Shown here: piece after piece, positions 43,469 to 52,450 of the stretch | How the letters are laid out: each line of letters begins with the position of its first letter | How positions within the stretch are numbered: position 1 is the first letter of the stretch | Assembly (NCBI RefSeq): GCF_016860545.1 | Contig: NZ_BNEB01000005.1 | Span: 2,418,001 to 2,482,000 of the forward strand | From: Streptomyces asoensis | GTDB taxonomy: Bacteria; Actinomycetota; Actinomycetes; Streptomycetales; Streptomycetaceae | DNA length: 64,000 nucleotides | Direction: 5' to 3' | The notes under the pieces: generated by a model | The model's input: the letters and a program-made list of their open reading frames with translations, nothing else | Told to the model about the DNA's origin: nothing | The model's database searches: none | Position numbers and translations under genes: made by a program

Positions 43469-43483
43469 GCCGGGGCAGCACGT
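43443..43483. terminator. 18-bp terminator hairpin overlapping the LLM gene end
   Basis: The sequence ACGTGCTGCCCCGGCTCA (43443-43460) is followed by a 5-base loop and then its exact complement (43466-43483). The LLM stop codon TGA opens the right arm, so the left arm is coding. It is located 70 bases before the glcP stop on the other strand, so probably serves both genes. Confidence 0.85.
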
Positions 43484-43553
43484 CCCACGGGGGTCGAGGA
43501 GCGGGCGGCGGGGACTTGGCCCGGCTCCTCGAGTCGGAGGGCCTCGGGGAGGC

Positions 43554-44972
43554 TCAGCCCATCTCCTCCAGCGCCTTGCCCTTCGTCTCCTTGACGTACT
43601 TCAGGACGAACGGGATGGAGAGCGCGGCGAAGACCGTGTAGATCACGTAGGTCGCGGAGAGGTTCCAGTCGGCCAGCGAGGGGAAGCTCGCGGTGATGGC
43701 CCAGTTGGCGATCCACTGCGCGGACGCGGCCACACCGAGGGCGGCGGCGCGGATGCGGTTGGGGAACATCTCGCCGAGGAAGACCCAGACGACCACGCCC
43801 CACGACAGGGCGAAGAAGAGGACGAAGACGTGGGCGGCGATCAGGGCGATCCAGCCCTGGGTGGCGGGCAGCTTGCCGTCGACGAGGTCGAAGGAGAAGG
43901 CCCAGGCCTCCAGGGCGAGGCCGACGACCATGCCGGCCGAGCCGATGAGGGCGAGCGGCCTGCGGCCGACGCGGTCCACGAAGATCATCGCGATGACGGT
44001 GCCGATGATGTTGATGATCGACGTCGTGAACGAGTAGAAGAACGAGTCCGTCGGGTCGACGCCGACCGACTGCCACAGCGTCGAGGAGTAGTAGAACGCG
44101 ACGTTGATGCCGACGAACTGCTGGAAGACCGACAGGCCGATACCGATCCAGACGATCGGCTTGAAGAAGAAGGAGCCGCCGAGCAGGTCCTTGAAGGTGG
44201 ACTTGTGCTCGCTCTTCATCGCGTGCTCGATCTCGGTGACGCGGGCGTCGAGGTCGATCTTGTCGCCCTCGACCTCTTCGAGGATGGCACGGGCCCGCTC
44301 GCGCTTGCCGACGGAGATGAGGAAGCGGGGGGACTCGGGGATGGCGAAGGAGAGCAGGCCGTAGAGGACGGCCGGGACGACCATGACGCCCAGCATGACC
44401 TGCCAGGCCTCCAGGCCCATGAGCTTGCCGCGCTGGTCGCCGCCGGCGGAGTTGAGCAGACCCCAGTTGACCAGCTGCGAGACGGCGATGCCGATGACGA
44501 TGGCGGCCTGCTGGAAGGAGCCGAGGCGGCCGCGGTAGGCGGGCGGGGCGACCTCCGCGATGTAGGCCGGGCCGATGACGGAGGCCATGCCGATGGCGAA
44601 GCCGCCGACGACCCGCCACAGGGCGAAGTCCCACAGCGAGAAGGGCAGGGCCGAGCCGACGGCGCTGACGGTGAACAGCAGGGCGGCGATCTGCATGACG
44701 CGGATGCGGCCGATGCGGTCGGCGATGCGTCCCGCGGTCGCCGCGCCGATGGCGCAGCCGATCAGGGCGATGGCGATGACCTGCGCCAGGGCCGCGGAGC
44801 CGACGTCGTAGCGGTCCCGGATGGCTTCGACGGCGCCGTTGATGACGGAGCTGTCGTAGCCGAAGAGGAAGCCGCCCATCGCGGCCGCCGCGGCGATGAA
44901 GATGACGTGCCCGAGATGATCGGGGTGAGCCGTGGCGGCTCCTGACTTCTGTGCCTGCTCTGTGCTGGTCAC
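43554..44972 (-). CDS. glcP: Glucose permease GlcP (MFS sugar porter)
   Basis: This 472-residue transporter has twelve membrane helices and sugar-porter marks: GGFLFGYDSSVINGA, RIADRIGRIR, the ESPRFL motif, VFQQFVGINVAFYYSSTLW and FVDRVGRRPL, with PNRIRAAALGVA in the second half. GlcP is the main glucose uptake system of S. coelicolor and supports glucose kinase-dependent catabolite control (published). GTG 44972 is preceded by GAGGAGTTGAAC. It carries its own promoter about 90 bases upstream. Confidence 0.9.
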   Translation of the reverse strand: MTSTEQAQKSGAATAHPDHLGHVIFIAAAAAMGGFLFGYDSSVINGAVEAIRDRYDVGSAALAQVIAIALIGCAIGAATAGRIADRIGRIRVMQIAALLFTVSAVGSALPFSLWDFALWRVVGGFAIGMASVIGPAYIAEVAPPAYRGRLGSFQQAAIVIGIAVSQLVNWGLLNSAGGDQRGKLMGLEAWQVMLGVMVVPAVLYGLLSFAIPESPRFLISVGKRERARAILEEVEGDKIDLDARVTEIEHAMKSEHKSTFKDLLGGSFFFKPIVWIGIGLSVFQQFVGINVAFYYSSTLWQSVGVDPTDSFFYSFTTSIINIIGTVIAMIFVDRVGRRPLALIGSAGMVVGLALEAWAFSFDLVDGKLPATQGWIALIAAHVFVLFFALSWGVVVWVFLGEMFPNRIRAAALGVAASAQWIANWAITASFPSLADWNLSATYVIYTVFAALSIPFVLKYVKETKGKALEEMG

Positions 44973-45061
44973 GTTCAACTCCTCGGGCCGTCGGCAACGC
45001 CGCCGACGGGGACTCAACCCCTCCAGATAGGTGGTATCTGAAGGTAAAAGCAACGGTGCCG

Positions 45062-45089
45062 AGACTATGCCTTCAAGTATCGAAGTCAA
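45062..45089 (-). promoter_or_regulatory. Promoter of glcP
   Basis: On the minus strand TTGACT (45089-45084) and TAGTCT (45067-45062) are separated by 16 bases. This is a good vegetative-type match. It leaves an approximately 85-base leader before the GTG. Confidence 0.7.
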
Positions 45090-45190
45090 GAGGTGGTGAC
45101 TGTGACGTTTCAGCACACAGGTGAGGGGCTCGTGTTCAACTCTTGAAGGGACAGTCGGAGCTTCACTCCGGATACCCGCTCATCGGCGAT

Positions 45191-48100
45191 TCAGCGCAGA
45201 CGCTGGCTGATGACCTTCGACACACCGTCGCCCTGCATCGAGACGCCGTACAGCGCGTCGGCGACCTCCATCGTGCGCTTCTGGTGCGTGATCACGATCA
45301 GCTGCGAGGACTCCTGGAGCTCCTGCATGATCCGGATCAGCCGCTGGAGGTTGGTGTCGTCGAGCGCGGCCTCGACCTCGTCCATGACGTAGAACGGGCT
45401 GGGCCGGGCCTTGAAGATCGACACCAGCATGGCGACGGCCGTCAGCGACCGCTCGCCGCCCGAGAGCAGGCTGAGCCGCTTGACCTTCTTGCCGGGCGGC
45501 CGGGCCTCGACGTCGACACCGGTGGTCAGCATGTTGTCGGGGTCGGTCAGGATCAGCCGCCCCTCGCCGCCGGGGAAGAGCCGCCCGAAGACTCCCTCGA
45601 ACTGGCGGGCGGTGTCCCGGAACGCCTCGGTGAAGACCTGCTCGACCCGCTCGTCCACCTCCTTCACCACCTGAAGGAGGTCGGCACGGGTCTTCTTGAG
45701 GTCCTCGAGCTGCTCGCTGAGGAACTTGTGGCGCTCCTCCAGCGCGGAGAACTCCTCCAGCGCGAGCGGGTTCACCTTGCCCAGCTGCTGGTAGGCCCGC
45801 TCGGCCGCCTTCAGCCGCTTCTCCTGCTCGGCCCGCAGGAACGGCCTCGGCCGGTTGCGGGGGTCGTCGGGGTCCTCCGGCAGCACCTCGCCCTCGGCCG
45901 GCGGGGAGGACGGCACCGGCTGGTGCGGCCCGTACTCGGAGACGAGCCCCGCGGGCTCCACCCCGAGCTCCTCCAGCGCCCTGGTCTCCAGCTGCTCGAT
46001 CCGCATCCGCTTCTCGGCGCCCAGCACCTCGCCCCGGTGCACCGAGTCCGTCAGCTTGTCCAGCTCGGCCTTCAGGTCCCGCCCCGCCGCGCGTGCGGCG
46101 GCCAGCTCCTGTTCCCGCAGCGCCTTGGCGGCGTCGGCGGCGACCCGCTCCGCCTCGGCCCGCCCGAGGGACACCTCGACATGGGCGAGCAGCTGACGCG
46201 CCCCGCCGGCCACGGCCTGCGCGACGGCCGCCTCGTGCCGCAGCCGCGCCCGCCGCTGCTCGGCACGCGCGCGTGCCTCACGCTCCGCGCGCGCGGCCCG
46301 GTCCAGCGAGTCGGCCCGGCCGGCGAGCCCCTTCACCCGCTCCTCGTGCGTACGGACCTGGAGCCTGGCCTCCATCTCGGTCTGCCGGGCGTTGGCCCCG
46401 TCGGCGGCCAGCCGGTCGCGCGCGGAGGTGTCCGGCTCCTCCTCGACCGGCATCTCCTCGGCCACCGCCAGCCGTTCGGCGAGTTCCTCGGCCTCCTCCA
46501 CGGCCCGGTCCAGCGCGTCCTGCGCCCGTGCCGCGGCCGCCGTGGAGCGCTCGGCCTCCCCCGCGGCACCCCGCGCCTGCCCCGCGAGCCGCCCGAGCTG
46601 CTGGGCCACGGCCGACTTCTGCCGGTCGGCGGCCCGCCGCCGCTCCCCCAGCTCCTCGACGAGCGCGGCGCACTCCCCGCGCCGCTCCCCCGCCGCCTCC
46701 TGGGCCCGCGCCAGCTCCTCGCAGCGCACGGCCAGTTCGTCGAGCTCGGCGGCCGCCTCGTCGACCGAGGCCTGCACCTCCAGCAGACTGGGCGCCCCGG
46801 CGGACCCGCCGTACGCGAAGTGCGCCCCGAGCAGGTCGCCCTCGGCGGTGACGGCGGTGAGGGCGGGACGGGAGTGGACGAGCTCCTCGGCGTCCTCCAG
46901 CGTGTCCACGACGACGACGTCCCGCAGGAGGCGCCGCACGGCGGGCATGAGCTCGGCGGGACCTCGCACCAGGTCGGCGGCGTACCGCGGCCCGCCGGAC
47001 TCCCCCGGCTCCCGGGGTACGTCGTCCGGCGCGCCGCCGAGCAACAGCGCCGCCCGGCCGCCGTCCTGCTTGCGCAGGAGGCGGATGGCCTCGGCCGCGG
47101 CGGACGGGGTGGTCACCGCGAGGGCGTCCGCCGCCGCGCCGAAAGCGGCGGCGAGGGCGGTCTCGTACCCCTGGGTCACGCTCAGCAGTTCGGCCGCCGG
47201 GCCCAGCAGGCCGCCGAGCGCGTCCCGCGCGCCGAGCAGCGCGCCCGTGCCGTCCTTGCGGCGCAGGCCCAGCGCGAGCGCCTCGTGACGGGCCCGGGTC
47301 GCGGCACGCCGGCGCTCGGCCGCCGTGGCCGCGTCGCGGGCGGCGGTGAGGGCGGCCTCCGCCTCGGCGAGCCGGTGCCTGGCGCCCTCGTGCCGGTCGC
47401 CCAGCTCCTGGTCGTCCGCGTCGAGACCGTCGACCTCCGCCTTGAGCGTCTCGTACTCCTCCTGCGCGGCGACCGCCCGCTCCTGGGCCTCGTCCCGGGC
47501 GGCGGCCAGCCGGTCGATCTCGGCCTGGGCGGAGGCGGCGCGCGAGCGGGCCGCGTTGACCTGGCCGTTCAGCCGGGCCAGGCCCTCGCGGCGGTCGGCG
47601 ATGGCGCGGGCGACGTCCTTCAGGCGCCGCTCTTCGAGGGCCAGCTCCCGCTCCAGGTCGGCGCGGTGGGCGACGGTGTCGTCGAGCGCGTGCTGGGCCG
47701 CTTCGAGGGCTGCCTCCAGTTCGGCTTCCTGCTCGCGGACGCGGGCGGCCTCGCGCTCCATGTCCTCGGGGTCGCGGCCCCGGCGTTCCTCGGGCGGCGC
47801 GGAGGTGGCGCTCTTCACGCGCGCGTCGGCGAGGGAGACCGTGCCGCGGACGCGTTCGGCCAGCTGGGACAGCTCGTACCAGGTCTGCTGGGCGCGCTGG
47901 AGCCGCGGCGCGAGCCTGCGGACCTCGTCCTCGAGGAGCGCCTCCCGCTGGAGCGCCTTGCGCAGGTCCTGCTCGGCGGCCTCCTTGCGCTCCTTGAGGG
48001 CGGCCTCGTCGGCGATCTCGCCCCGCAGCGCCTCCCGCAGCCGTACGAGGTCGTCGGCGAGCAGACGCAGCCGGGCGTCGCGCAGGTCGGCCTGGATGAC

Positions 48101-48748
48101 GGCGGCGCGGCGGGCGACGGCGGCCTGGCGGCCCAGTGGCTTGAGCTGACGCCGCAGTTCGTCGGTCAGGTCCTGCACGCGCGCGAGGTTGGCCTGCATC
48201 GCGTCCAGTTTCCTGAGCGCCTTCTCCTTGCGCTTGCGGTGCTTGAGGACGCCCGCGGCCTCCTCGATGAAGGCACGCCGCCCCATGGGATCGGCGTGCA
48301 GCACGGAGTCGAGCTGGCCCTGGCCGACGATGACGTGCATCTCGCGGCCGATGCCGGAGTCGGACAGCAGGTCCTGGATGTCGAGCAGCCGGCAGGTGTC
48401 GCCGTTGATCTGGTACTCGCTGCCGCCGTTGCGGAACATGATCCGCGTGATGGTGACCTCGGCGTACTCGATGGGCAGCGCCCCGTCGGAGTTGTCGATG
48501 GTCAGGGACACCTCGGCCCGGCCCAGCGGCGGACGGCCGGTGGTGCCGGCGAAGATGACGTCCTCCATCTTGCCGCCGCGCAGGGACTTGGCGCCCTGCT
48601 CGCCCATGACCCAGCTGAGCGCGTCGACGACGTTGGACTTGCCCGAGCCGTTCGGTCCGACCACACAGGTGATACCCGGTTCGAACCGGAGCGTGGTCGC
48701 CGAGGCGAACGACTTGAAACCCCGGAGGGTCAGGGCCTTGAGGTGCAC
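45191..48748 (-). CDS. smc: Chromosome segregation protein SMC
   Basis: This 1185-residue SMC has Walker A VVGPNGSGKSNVVDAL, a long coiled coil, a hinge around residues 500-660 with Gly-rich turns (GTGALLGARDALGGLLG), a second coiled coil, then LLSGGERSLTAVAML (signature) and MDEVEAALDDTNLQRL (Walker B/D-loop). The coils are Ala/Glu/Arg-rich, as expected at this GC content. The GTG start at 48748 gives MHLKALTLRGFKSFA and the usual length. Its condensin partners ScpA/B are not in the window. Confidence 0.96.
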   Translation of the reverse strand: MHLKALTLRGFKSFASATTLRFEPGITCVVGPNGSGKSNVVDALSWVMGEQGAKSLRGGKMEDVIFAGTTGRPPLGRAEVSLTIDNSDGALPIEYAEVTITRIMFRNGGSEYQINGDTCRLLDIQDLLSDSGIGREMHVIVGQGQLDSVLHADPMGRRAFIEEAAGVLKHRKRKEKALRKLDAMQANLARVQDLTDELRRQLKPLGRQAAVARRAAVIQADLRDARLRLLADDLVRLREALRGEIADEAALKERKEAAEQDLRKALQREALLEDEVRRLAPRLQRAQQTWYELSQLAERVRGTVSLADARVKSATSAPPEERRGRDPEDMEREAARVREQEAELEAALEAAQHALDDTVAHRADLERELALEERRLKDVARAIADRREGLARLNGQVNAARSRAASAQAEIDRLAAARDEAQERAVAAQEEYETLKAEVDGLDADDQELGDRHEGARHRLAEAEAALTAARDAATAAERRRAATRARHEALALGLRRKDGTGALLGARDALGGLLGPAAELLSVTQGYETALAAAFGAAADALAVTTPSAAAEAIRLLRKQDGGRAALLLGGAPDDVPREPGESGGPRYAADLVRGPAELMPAVRRLLRDVVVVDTLEDAEELVHSRPALTAVTAEGDLLGAHFAYGGSAGAPSLLEVQASVDEAAAELDELAVRCEELARAQEAAGERRGECAALVEELGERRRAADRQKSAVAQQLGRLAGQARGAAGEAERSTAAAARAQDALDRAVEEAEELAERLAVAEEMPVEEEPDTSARDRLAADGANARQTEMEARLQVRTHEERVKGLAGRADSLDRAARAEREARARAEQRRARLRHEAAVAQAVAGGARQLLAHVEVSLGRAEAERVAADAAKALREQELAAARAAGRDLKAELDKLTDSVHRGEVLGAEKRMRIEQLETRALEELGVEPAGLVSEYGPHQPVPSSPPAEGEVLPEDPDDPRNRPRPFLRAEQEKRLKAAERAYQQLGKVNPLALEEFSALEERHKFLSEQLEDLKKTRADLLQVVKEVDERVEQVFTEAFRDTARQFEGVFGRLFPGGEGRLILTDPDNMLTTGVDVEARPPGKKVKRLSLLSGGERSLTAVAMLVSIFKARPSPFYVMDEVEAALDDTNLQRLIRIMQELQESSQLIVITHQKRTMEVADALYGVSMQGDGVSKVISQRLR

Positions 48749-48922
48749 GGCGCTGGACTCTACCTTCCGGGGGTGTCTCACTCCATGAACCCGCGGTTTC
48801 GCCCGTGAACGCGCAGGGCAGACCAAACGTTAAGAGACTGAAAGGGTGCGCGGGGGAATTAAATGGAGCGGGCGGGGACGACGGGCTGAAAAGACGGGGG
48901 AAAGAACGGCGGGGAAAGAAAG

Positions 48923-48944
48923 AAGGGACGCCGAAGCGTCCCTT
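48923..48944 (-). terminator. UUCG-capped intrinsic terminator
   Basis: On the minus strand AAGGGACGC and GCGTCCCTT flank a TTCG loop closed by C-G, the most stable RNA tetraloop. TTCTTTCTTTC follows, a U-rich tail rare in this genome. It sits 85 bases beyond the stop of the small coiled-coil gene and should end its transcript ahead of smc. Confidence 0.85.
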
Positions 48945-49028
48945 GCAAACTCTGACAACCTAGCGGTCCGACGCGGGTGAGTAGAGCCGCCCGACCACTG
49001 CGTGTGCCGTTGTGCAGCGGTGCAGCGA

Positions 49029-49232
49029 TCAGGTGAGCGCAGGCTCCGCCTGGCGTGCGTCGATGCTCTCCAGAAGCGATTCGTGAGAAGCGGCAGCCGT
49101 CAGCGCGTCGTTCTCGGCCTGGATCCGTCCGAGCTCGGATTCCAGATCTTGTACACGCTGCTGGAGCCGTCGCATCTCGGCGAGGAGTCGCGGGTCGGAG
49201 CCGCCGACGTAACCGAGAAGCGCCTTTGCCAT
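49029..49232 (-). CDS. Small conserved coiled-coil protein
   Basis: This 67-residue protein starts MAKALLGYVGGSDPRLLAEM and then forms an uninterrupted coiled coil (RRLQQRVQDLESELGRIQAE). I do not recognise a function. ATG 49232 is preceded by GGAGGACC. Genes of this size and sequence recur beside smc/acyP in Streptomyces in my memory. The strong terminator and ribosome-binding site argue that it is a genuine, separately expressed gene. Confidence 0.75.
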   Translation of the reverse strand: MAKALLGYVGGSDPRLLAEMRRLQQRVQDLESELGRIQAENDALTAAASHESLLESIDARQAEPALT

Positions 49233-49612
49233 GATGGATGGTCCTCCACAATGAGTGACCGACCGAAGCGGTGTGGGTCGTGAGGGATTCGCACCCGCGG
49301 TGCTTGGCATGATCTTGCTGGTGCTGACGTTCATCCATGCCAAACAGCTGAGGTGCGCGGGGTGCTTTCAGCGTCTCACCAAAAAGTTTGACGGTCAACA
49401 CGATCACGCCCCGTATTGGCGGGCGGCCCGGTGGCGCGCGGCCTGAACGGCGGCGCTGCGACTCCTGCGGGGCCCTCGGGGCGTGGCGATCATCCTTGCG
49501 TGCGGAGCCTGCCACTGCAAGCGATTCTTGGCAACCACCTGCTTCTTTCTGCTGGGGGCAGGTGCCGACGGCATGTTCCGGATCCCGTACGGCGGTGTCG
49601 CGCCCGCGCTTC
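49233..49612. other. Non-coding stretch between small coiled-coil gene and acyP
   Basis: I find no gene in these 380 bases, though short frames exist. TTGACGGTCAA (49388-49398) is a small inverted repeat offering a -35-like TTGAC on both strands. TTGGCATG (49304-49311) has its complement CATGCCAA at 49336-49343, and CACCTGC (49536-49542) pairs with GCAGGTG (49558-49564). These could be promoter or leader structures of the coiled-coil gene or of an untranslated RNA. Confidence 0.45.
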
Positions 49613-49894
49613 TCAGCGGATCGCGAAGCCGTCGTAACCCCCGCGCGGTGTGTCCCAGATCTCGGTGACGCCGTCCACGCGTCCGGGCGTGTCGTCACTC
49701 AGAAGCCAGTCGAGCAGTCCCTCACAGCCCTCACGGGCCCCCTCCGCAACTACCTGGACCCGTCCGTCCGCCAAATTGAGAGCAAAACCACTCAGGCAGC
49801 CGATCTCCAGAGCCTTCGCCCTTGTGAACCAGCGGAAACCCACGCCCTGGACGTGTCCGCGCACCCAGGCGACCAGCCGTACATCCTCACTCAT
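49613..49894 (-). CDS. acyP: Acylphosphatase
   Basis: The 93-residue enzyme hydrolyses carboxyl-phosphate bonds. It shows the family's RLVAWVRGHVQGVGFRWFT with the phosphate-binding loop and catalytic Arg, and Asn in GFALNLADGRVQVVAEG. Both catalytic positions look intact. It is at the left of a 198-base spacer to the divergent CAP-domain gene. Confidence 0.93.
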   Translation of the reverse strand: MSEDVRLVAWVRGHVQGVGFRWFTRAKALEIGCLSGFALNLADGRVQVVAEGAREGCEGLLDWLLSDDTPGRVDGVTEIWDTPRGGYDGFAIR

Positions 49895-49983
49895 GGGTGC
49901 AACCTAACCGGGCAAAGACGCTCGGAGCACTTCCTCTCTCAGAGCCATGCGGTACCGTCCCCACCCAATGATTCTCATATGAA

Positions 49984-50003
49984 ACTCACTCGATCGTGTG
50001 AGT
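49984..50003. promoter_or_regulatory. Inverted repeat upstream of the CAP-domain gene
   Basis: ACTCAC and GTGAGT flank an 8-base spacer TCGATCGT that is itself largely palindromic. It lies about 90 bases before the ATG at 50093, so it may be an operator or a leader hairpin. Confidence 0.4.
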
Positions 50004-50092
50004 CAGGTCGACCAGAGGAAGCAGGAGGCGCGCTGCGCCCCGGCACTTCGGCCGACCGTGGGGAACACCGCTTGGACGAGGAAGGCAAGGAC

Positions 50093-51247
50093 ATGGGACG
50101 CCACCGACGCTCCGCCGCCGGCCGCGCCGCCACGAGCCGCGCCACGGGGGTCACACAGACGCACGGCTCGCACGCGGACAGTCGCACTTCGCGGGACTCG
50201 TATGCCGGCGACCGCCCCACCATGGGCATCGCGCCGTATCTCAACCCGGAGGCGTACGCCGACTCCGTGGCCAGGAGCCAGGAGTACCTGTTCGCCACCG
50301 GCGAGGGGTACGCCCACGACGACACCGCGGTCTTCGCGGCGGACGGCTTCCGGCCCGACGGCGGCGCACCGGAGCGCGGCTCGGCGCGCGCGGCCGCGGG
50401 CCGCCGCCGCAAGAAGAGGGTCGCCACGCCCGTCAAGACGGGACTGCTGGGCGTCTCCGCCGCGGTCGCCATCGGCACCGTCGCGGTGGCCACGGGCGTC
50501 GTGCCCGGCCTCGACAACTACCAGCTCGGCGGGGGCGGCGGCTCGGCCGACAAGGTGCAGGCCGCGAACTCCCCGACCAACTCGGCCTCCGAGCAGGGCG
50601 GCACCTCCGGCTCCGCCGACTCCGGACGGGGCGGCACGTCGACCAGCCGCGACGCCGGCCGGTCGGCGTCGCCCGCCGCCCCGGCGTCGTCGGCCGCGCC
50701 GTCCTCGCCCTCGGCCTCCGCGTCCGCCTCGGCGGCCGCGCCGAGCGAGACCGCGACCGAGAAGCCGAAGGCCACCCCTTCGAAGGAGCAGGAGACCACG
50801 CCGTCCGAGTCGAAGCGGACCGCCACCAAGGCTCCGCCGAAGGCGGAGACCCCGGTGACGGTGTCGGCCGAGGCGCAGGCCGCGGCCGAGGTGCTCAAGC
50901 TCGTCAACGAGGAGCGGGCCAAGGTCGGTTGCAGCGCCGTCTCCGCGAACAGCGCGCTGTCGGATCTCGCCGAGCAGTTCAGCGACGACATGGCCGCGCG
51001 CGGGTTCTTCGACCACACCGACCCGGACGGGGCGACCCCGTGGGACCGTGCGGCGAAGGCGGGGATATCCGGCCTCGGCGGCGAGAACATAGCCCGCGGC
51101 CAGGCCGACGCGGCCGCGGTCATGGAGGCCTGGATGAACAGCCCCGGCCACAAGGCGAACATCCTGAACTGCGACTTCAAGACGCTGGGCGTCGGCGTCC
51201 ACCTGGGCTCCGGCGGCCCCTGGTGGACGCAGGACTTCGGGTACTAG
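50093..51247 (+). CDS. CAP/SCP-domain protein with membrane anchor
   Basis: This 384-residue protein has a basic N terminus (MGRHRRSAAGRAATSR), an early intracellular region, and a membrane helix (LLGVSAAVAIGTVAVATGVVPGL near residue 125). A Ser/Thr/Pro/Ala/Glu-rich linker of about 100 residues then leads to a C-terminal CAP domain. The CAP domain has VLKLVNEERAKVGCSAVSAN, FFDHTDPDGATPWDRAAKAG and GENIARGQADA, with a typical His in HKANIL. Such bacterial proteins are extracellular, of unknown activity. ATG 50093 has GGAAGGCAAGGA. Confidence 0.85.
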   Translation: MGRHRRSAAGRAATSRATGVTQTHGSHADSRTSRDSYAGDRPTMGIAPYLNPEAYADSVARSQEYLFATGEGYAHDDTAVFAADGFRPDGGAPERGSARAAAGRRRKKRVATPVKTGLLGVSAAVAIGTVAVATGVVPGLDNYQLGGGGGSADKVQAANSPTNSASEQGGTSGSADSGRGGTSTSRDAGRSASPAAPASSAAPSSPSASASASAAAPSETATEKPKATPSKEQETTPSESKRTATKAPPKAETPVTVSAEAQAAAEVLKLVNEERAKVGCSAVSANSALSDLAEQFSDDMAARGFFDHTDPDGATPWDRAAKAGISGLGGENIARGQADAAAVMEAWMNSPGHKANILNCDFKTLGVGVHLGSGGPWWTQDFGY

Positions 51248-51314
51248 CCCGGCCGTACGGCTACCGGCCCCCTGGAGGTCGCTCGGCGGGTCGGCTGCGG
51301 CCCCGTTGCGGGGG

Positions 51315-51932
51315 TCATGCCGTGCGGGCGCGGCCGTCCAGGAAGACGCGCGCGGTCTCGGCGACCCGCCGGCCCAGGTGCTCGGCCGTCGCCACATCGG
51401 CCTTGTGGACGGCGTCCGGGCCCTCGTCGACGTTGGTCTGCGCCGCCGCGCCGAGGAACACGCCGAGGCGGTTGAGGTCGTTCTCGGAGGCCGTGCTGCT
51501 GTTCCAGCCGGGCAGCAGGCCGAGGTTCACCCAGTGCATGCCCAGCTGCGCGGCCAGGATCTGGAAGAACTGGAGCGTGTGCAGCTTGTCGCCGCTCTTG
51601 GAGCCCGAGTTGGTGAACCCGGCGGCCAGCTTGTCGTGCCAGGCCTGGGTGGCCCAGCGCGCGGACGTCGCCTCGGCGAAGGCGTGGAACGCGGCGGACG
51701 CGGTCCCCATGTAGGTCGGTGAACCGAACACGATCGCGTCCGATCCGTCGAGCAGGGTCCACTGCTCCTCGGTGATCTCGTCGACCTTGATCAGGTGCAC
51801 CTGGGCACCGGTGTCGGCGGCCCCGGCGCGGACGGCCTCGGCGAGGACGGCGGTGTGGCCGTAGCCGGAGTGGTAGGCGACGGAGATCACCGGAGAGGCC
51901 GCAACGGAGGGGGAAACCACGGGGGCGGACAT
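51315..51932 (-). CDS. Flavodoxin-family NAD(P)H:quinone oxidoreductase (WrbA-like)
   Basis: This 205-residue protein has AYHSGYGHTAVLAEAV as FMN-phosphate loop and FGSPTYMGTASAAFHAFAEAT, typical of the flavodoxin-fold WrbA/quinone reductase group. The RBS AAGGAG is four bases before ATG 51932. It is divergent from an HxlR-type regulator with a perfect palindrome between them, so it is probably the regulator's target. A role in quinone or electrophile detoxification is inferred. Confidence 0.85.
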   Translation of the reverse strand: MSAPVVSPSVAASPVISVAYHSGYGHTAVLAEAVRAGAADTGAQVHLIKVDEITEEQWTLLDGSDAIVFGSPTYMGTASAAFHAFAEATSARWATQAWHDKLAAGFTNSGSKSGDKLHTLQFFQILAAQLGMHWVNLGLLPGWNSSTASENDLNRLGVFLGAAAQTNVDEGPDAVHKADVATAEHLGRRVAETARVFLDGRARTA

Positions 51933-51988
51933 ACGTACTCCTTGACGGATCGATGAAGGGGCAGCTCGGAAGCAGTAACCAAAGAAAA

Positions 51989-52009
51989 GCACTAACTTTT
52001 TGTTAGTGC
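51989..52009. promoter_or_regulatory. Operator palindrome between flavodoxin and HxlR genes
   Basis: GCACTAAC and GTTAGTGC form a perfect 8-bp dyad around TTTTT. It is an AT-rich island of the 116-base divergent intergenic region, about 57 bases from one gene's start and 40 from the other. Likely bound by the adjacent HxlR protein, repressing both genes. Confidence 0.7.
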
Positions 52010-52048
52010 AACCTGTCGGCTAGCGCTGCCTTCGCGTACGCTTGACGC

Positions 52049-52450
52049 ATGGACATAACCCAGGAGCGCACGGAGGACCGGAACCTCCCGTTCGACGTGT
52101 TCGCCAGGGCCTGCCCCTCGCGCGGCACGCTGGAGCACGTCACCGGGCGCTGGGGCGGGCTCACGCTCGGCGCGCTCCACGAAGGCTCCCTGCGCTTCAA
52201 CGAGCTGCGCCGCCGGGTGGACGGCGTGAGCGAGAAGATGCTGTCGCAGACCCTGCACGCGCTGGAGCGCGACGGCCTGGTGCACCGCGAGGCCCAGCCC
52301 ACCAACCCGCCCCGCGTGGACTACGAGCTGACCCCGCTGGGGCGGGAGGTGGCCGAACGGCTGCTGTCCCTCATCCACTGCGTGGAGGGGCGCATGGACG
52401 ACGTGCTGGCCGCCCGCGAGCGTTACGACGGTATGCGCGGCACCTTCTGA
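52049..52450 (+). CDS. HxlR-family transcriptional regulator
   Basis: This 133-residue winged-helix protein has the HxlR hallmark ACPSRGTLEHVTGRWGGL with Cys22, the residue that senses quinones or hypochlorite in YodB/HypR. The wing is GVSEKMLSQTLHALERDGLVHRE. A second Cys occurs in LIHCVEG near residue 112. Its last 28 bases overlap the mutM stop in opposite orientation. Control of the flavodoxin gene and itself is inferred from the palindrome. Confidence 0.9.
   Translation: MDITQERTEDRNLPFDVFARACPSRGTLEHVTGRWGGLTLGALHEGSLRFNELRRRVDGVSEKMLSQTLHALERDGLVHREAQPTNPPRVDYELTPLGREVAERLLSLIHCVEGRMDDVLAARERYDGMRGTF

Noticed and set aside
45143..48808. A 1221-codon plus-strand frame opposite smc
   Set aside because: It is the antisense shadow of smc, with Leu/Arg/Pro-rich low-complexity content and no family similarity.
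50093..51247. Start of the CAP-domain gene further upstream at 49388
   Set aside because: The extra 235 residues cross acyP on the opposite strand and have no family support, while the ATG at 50093 has a good ribosome-binding site.
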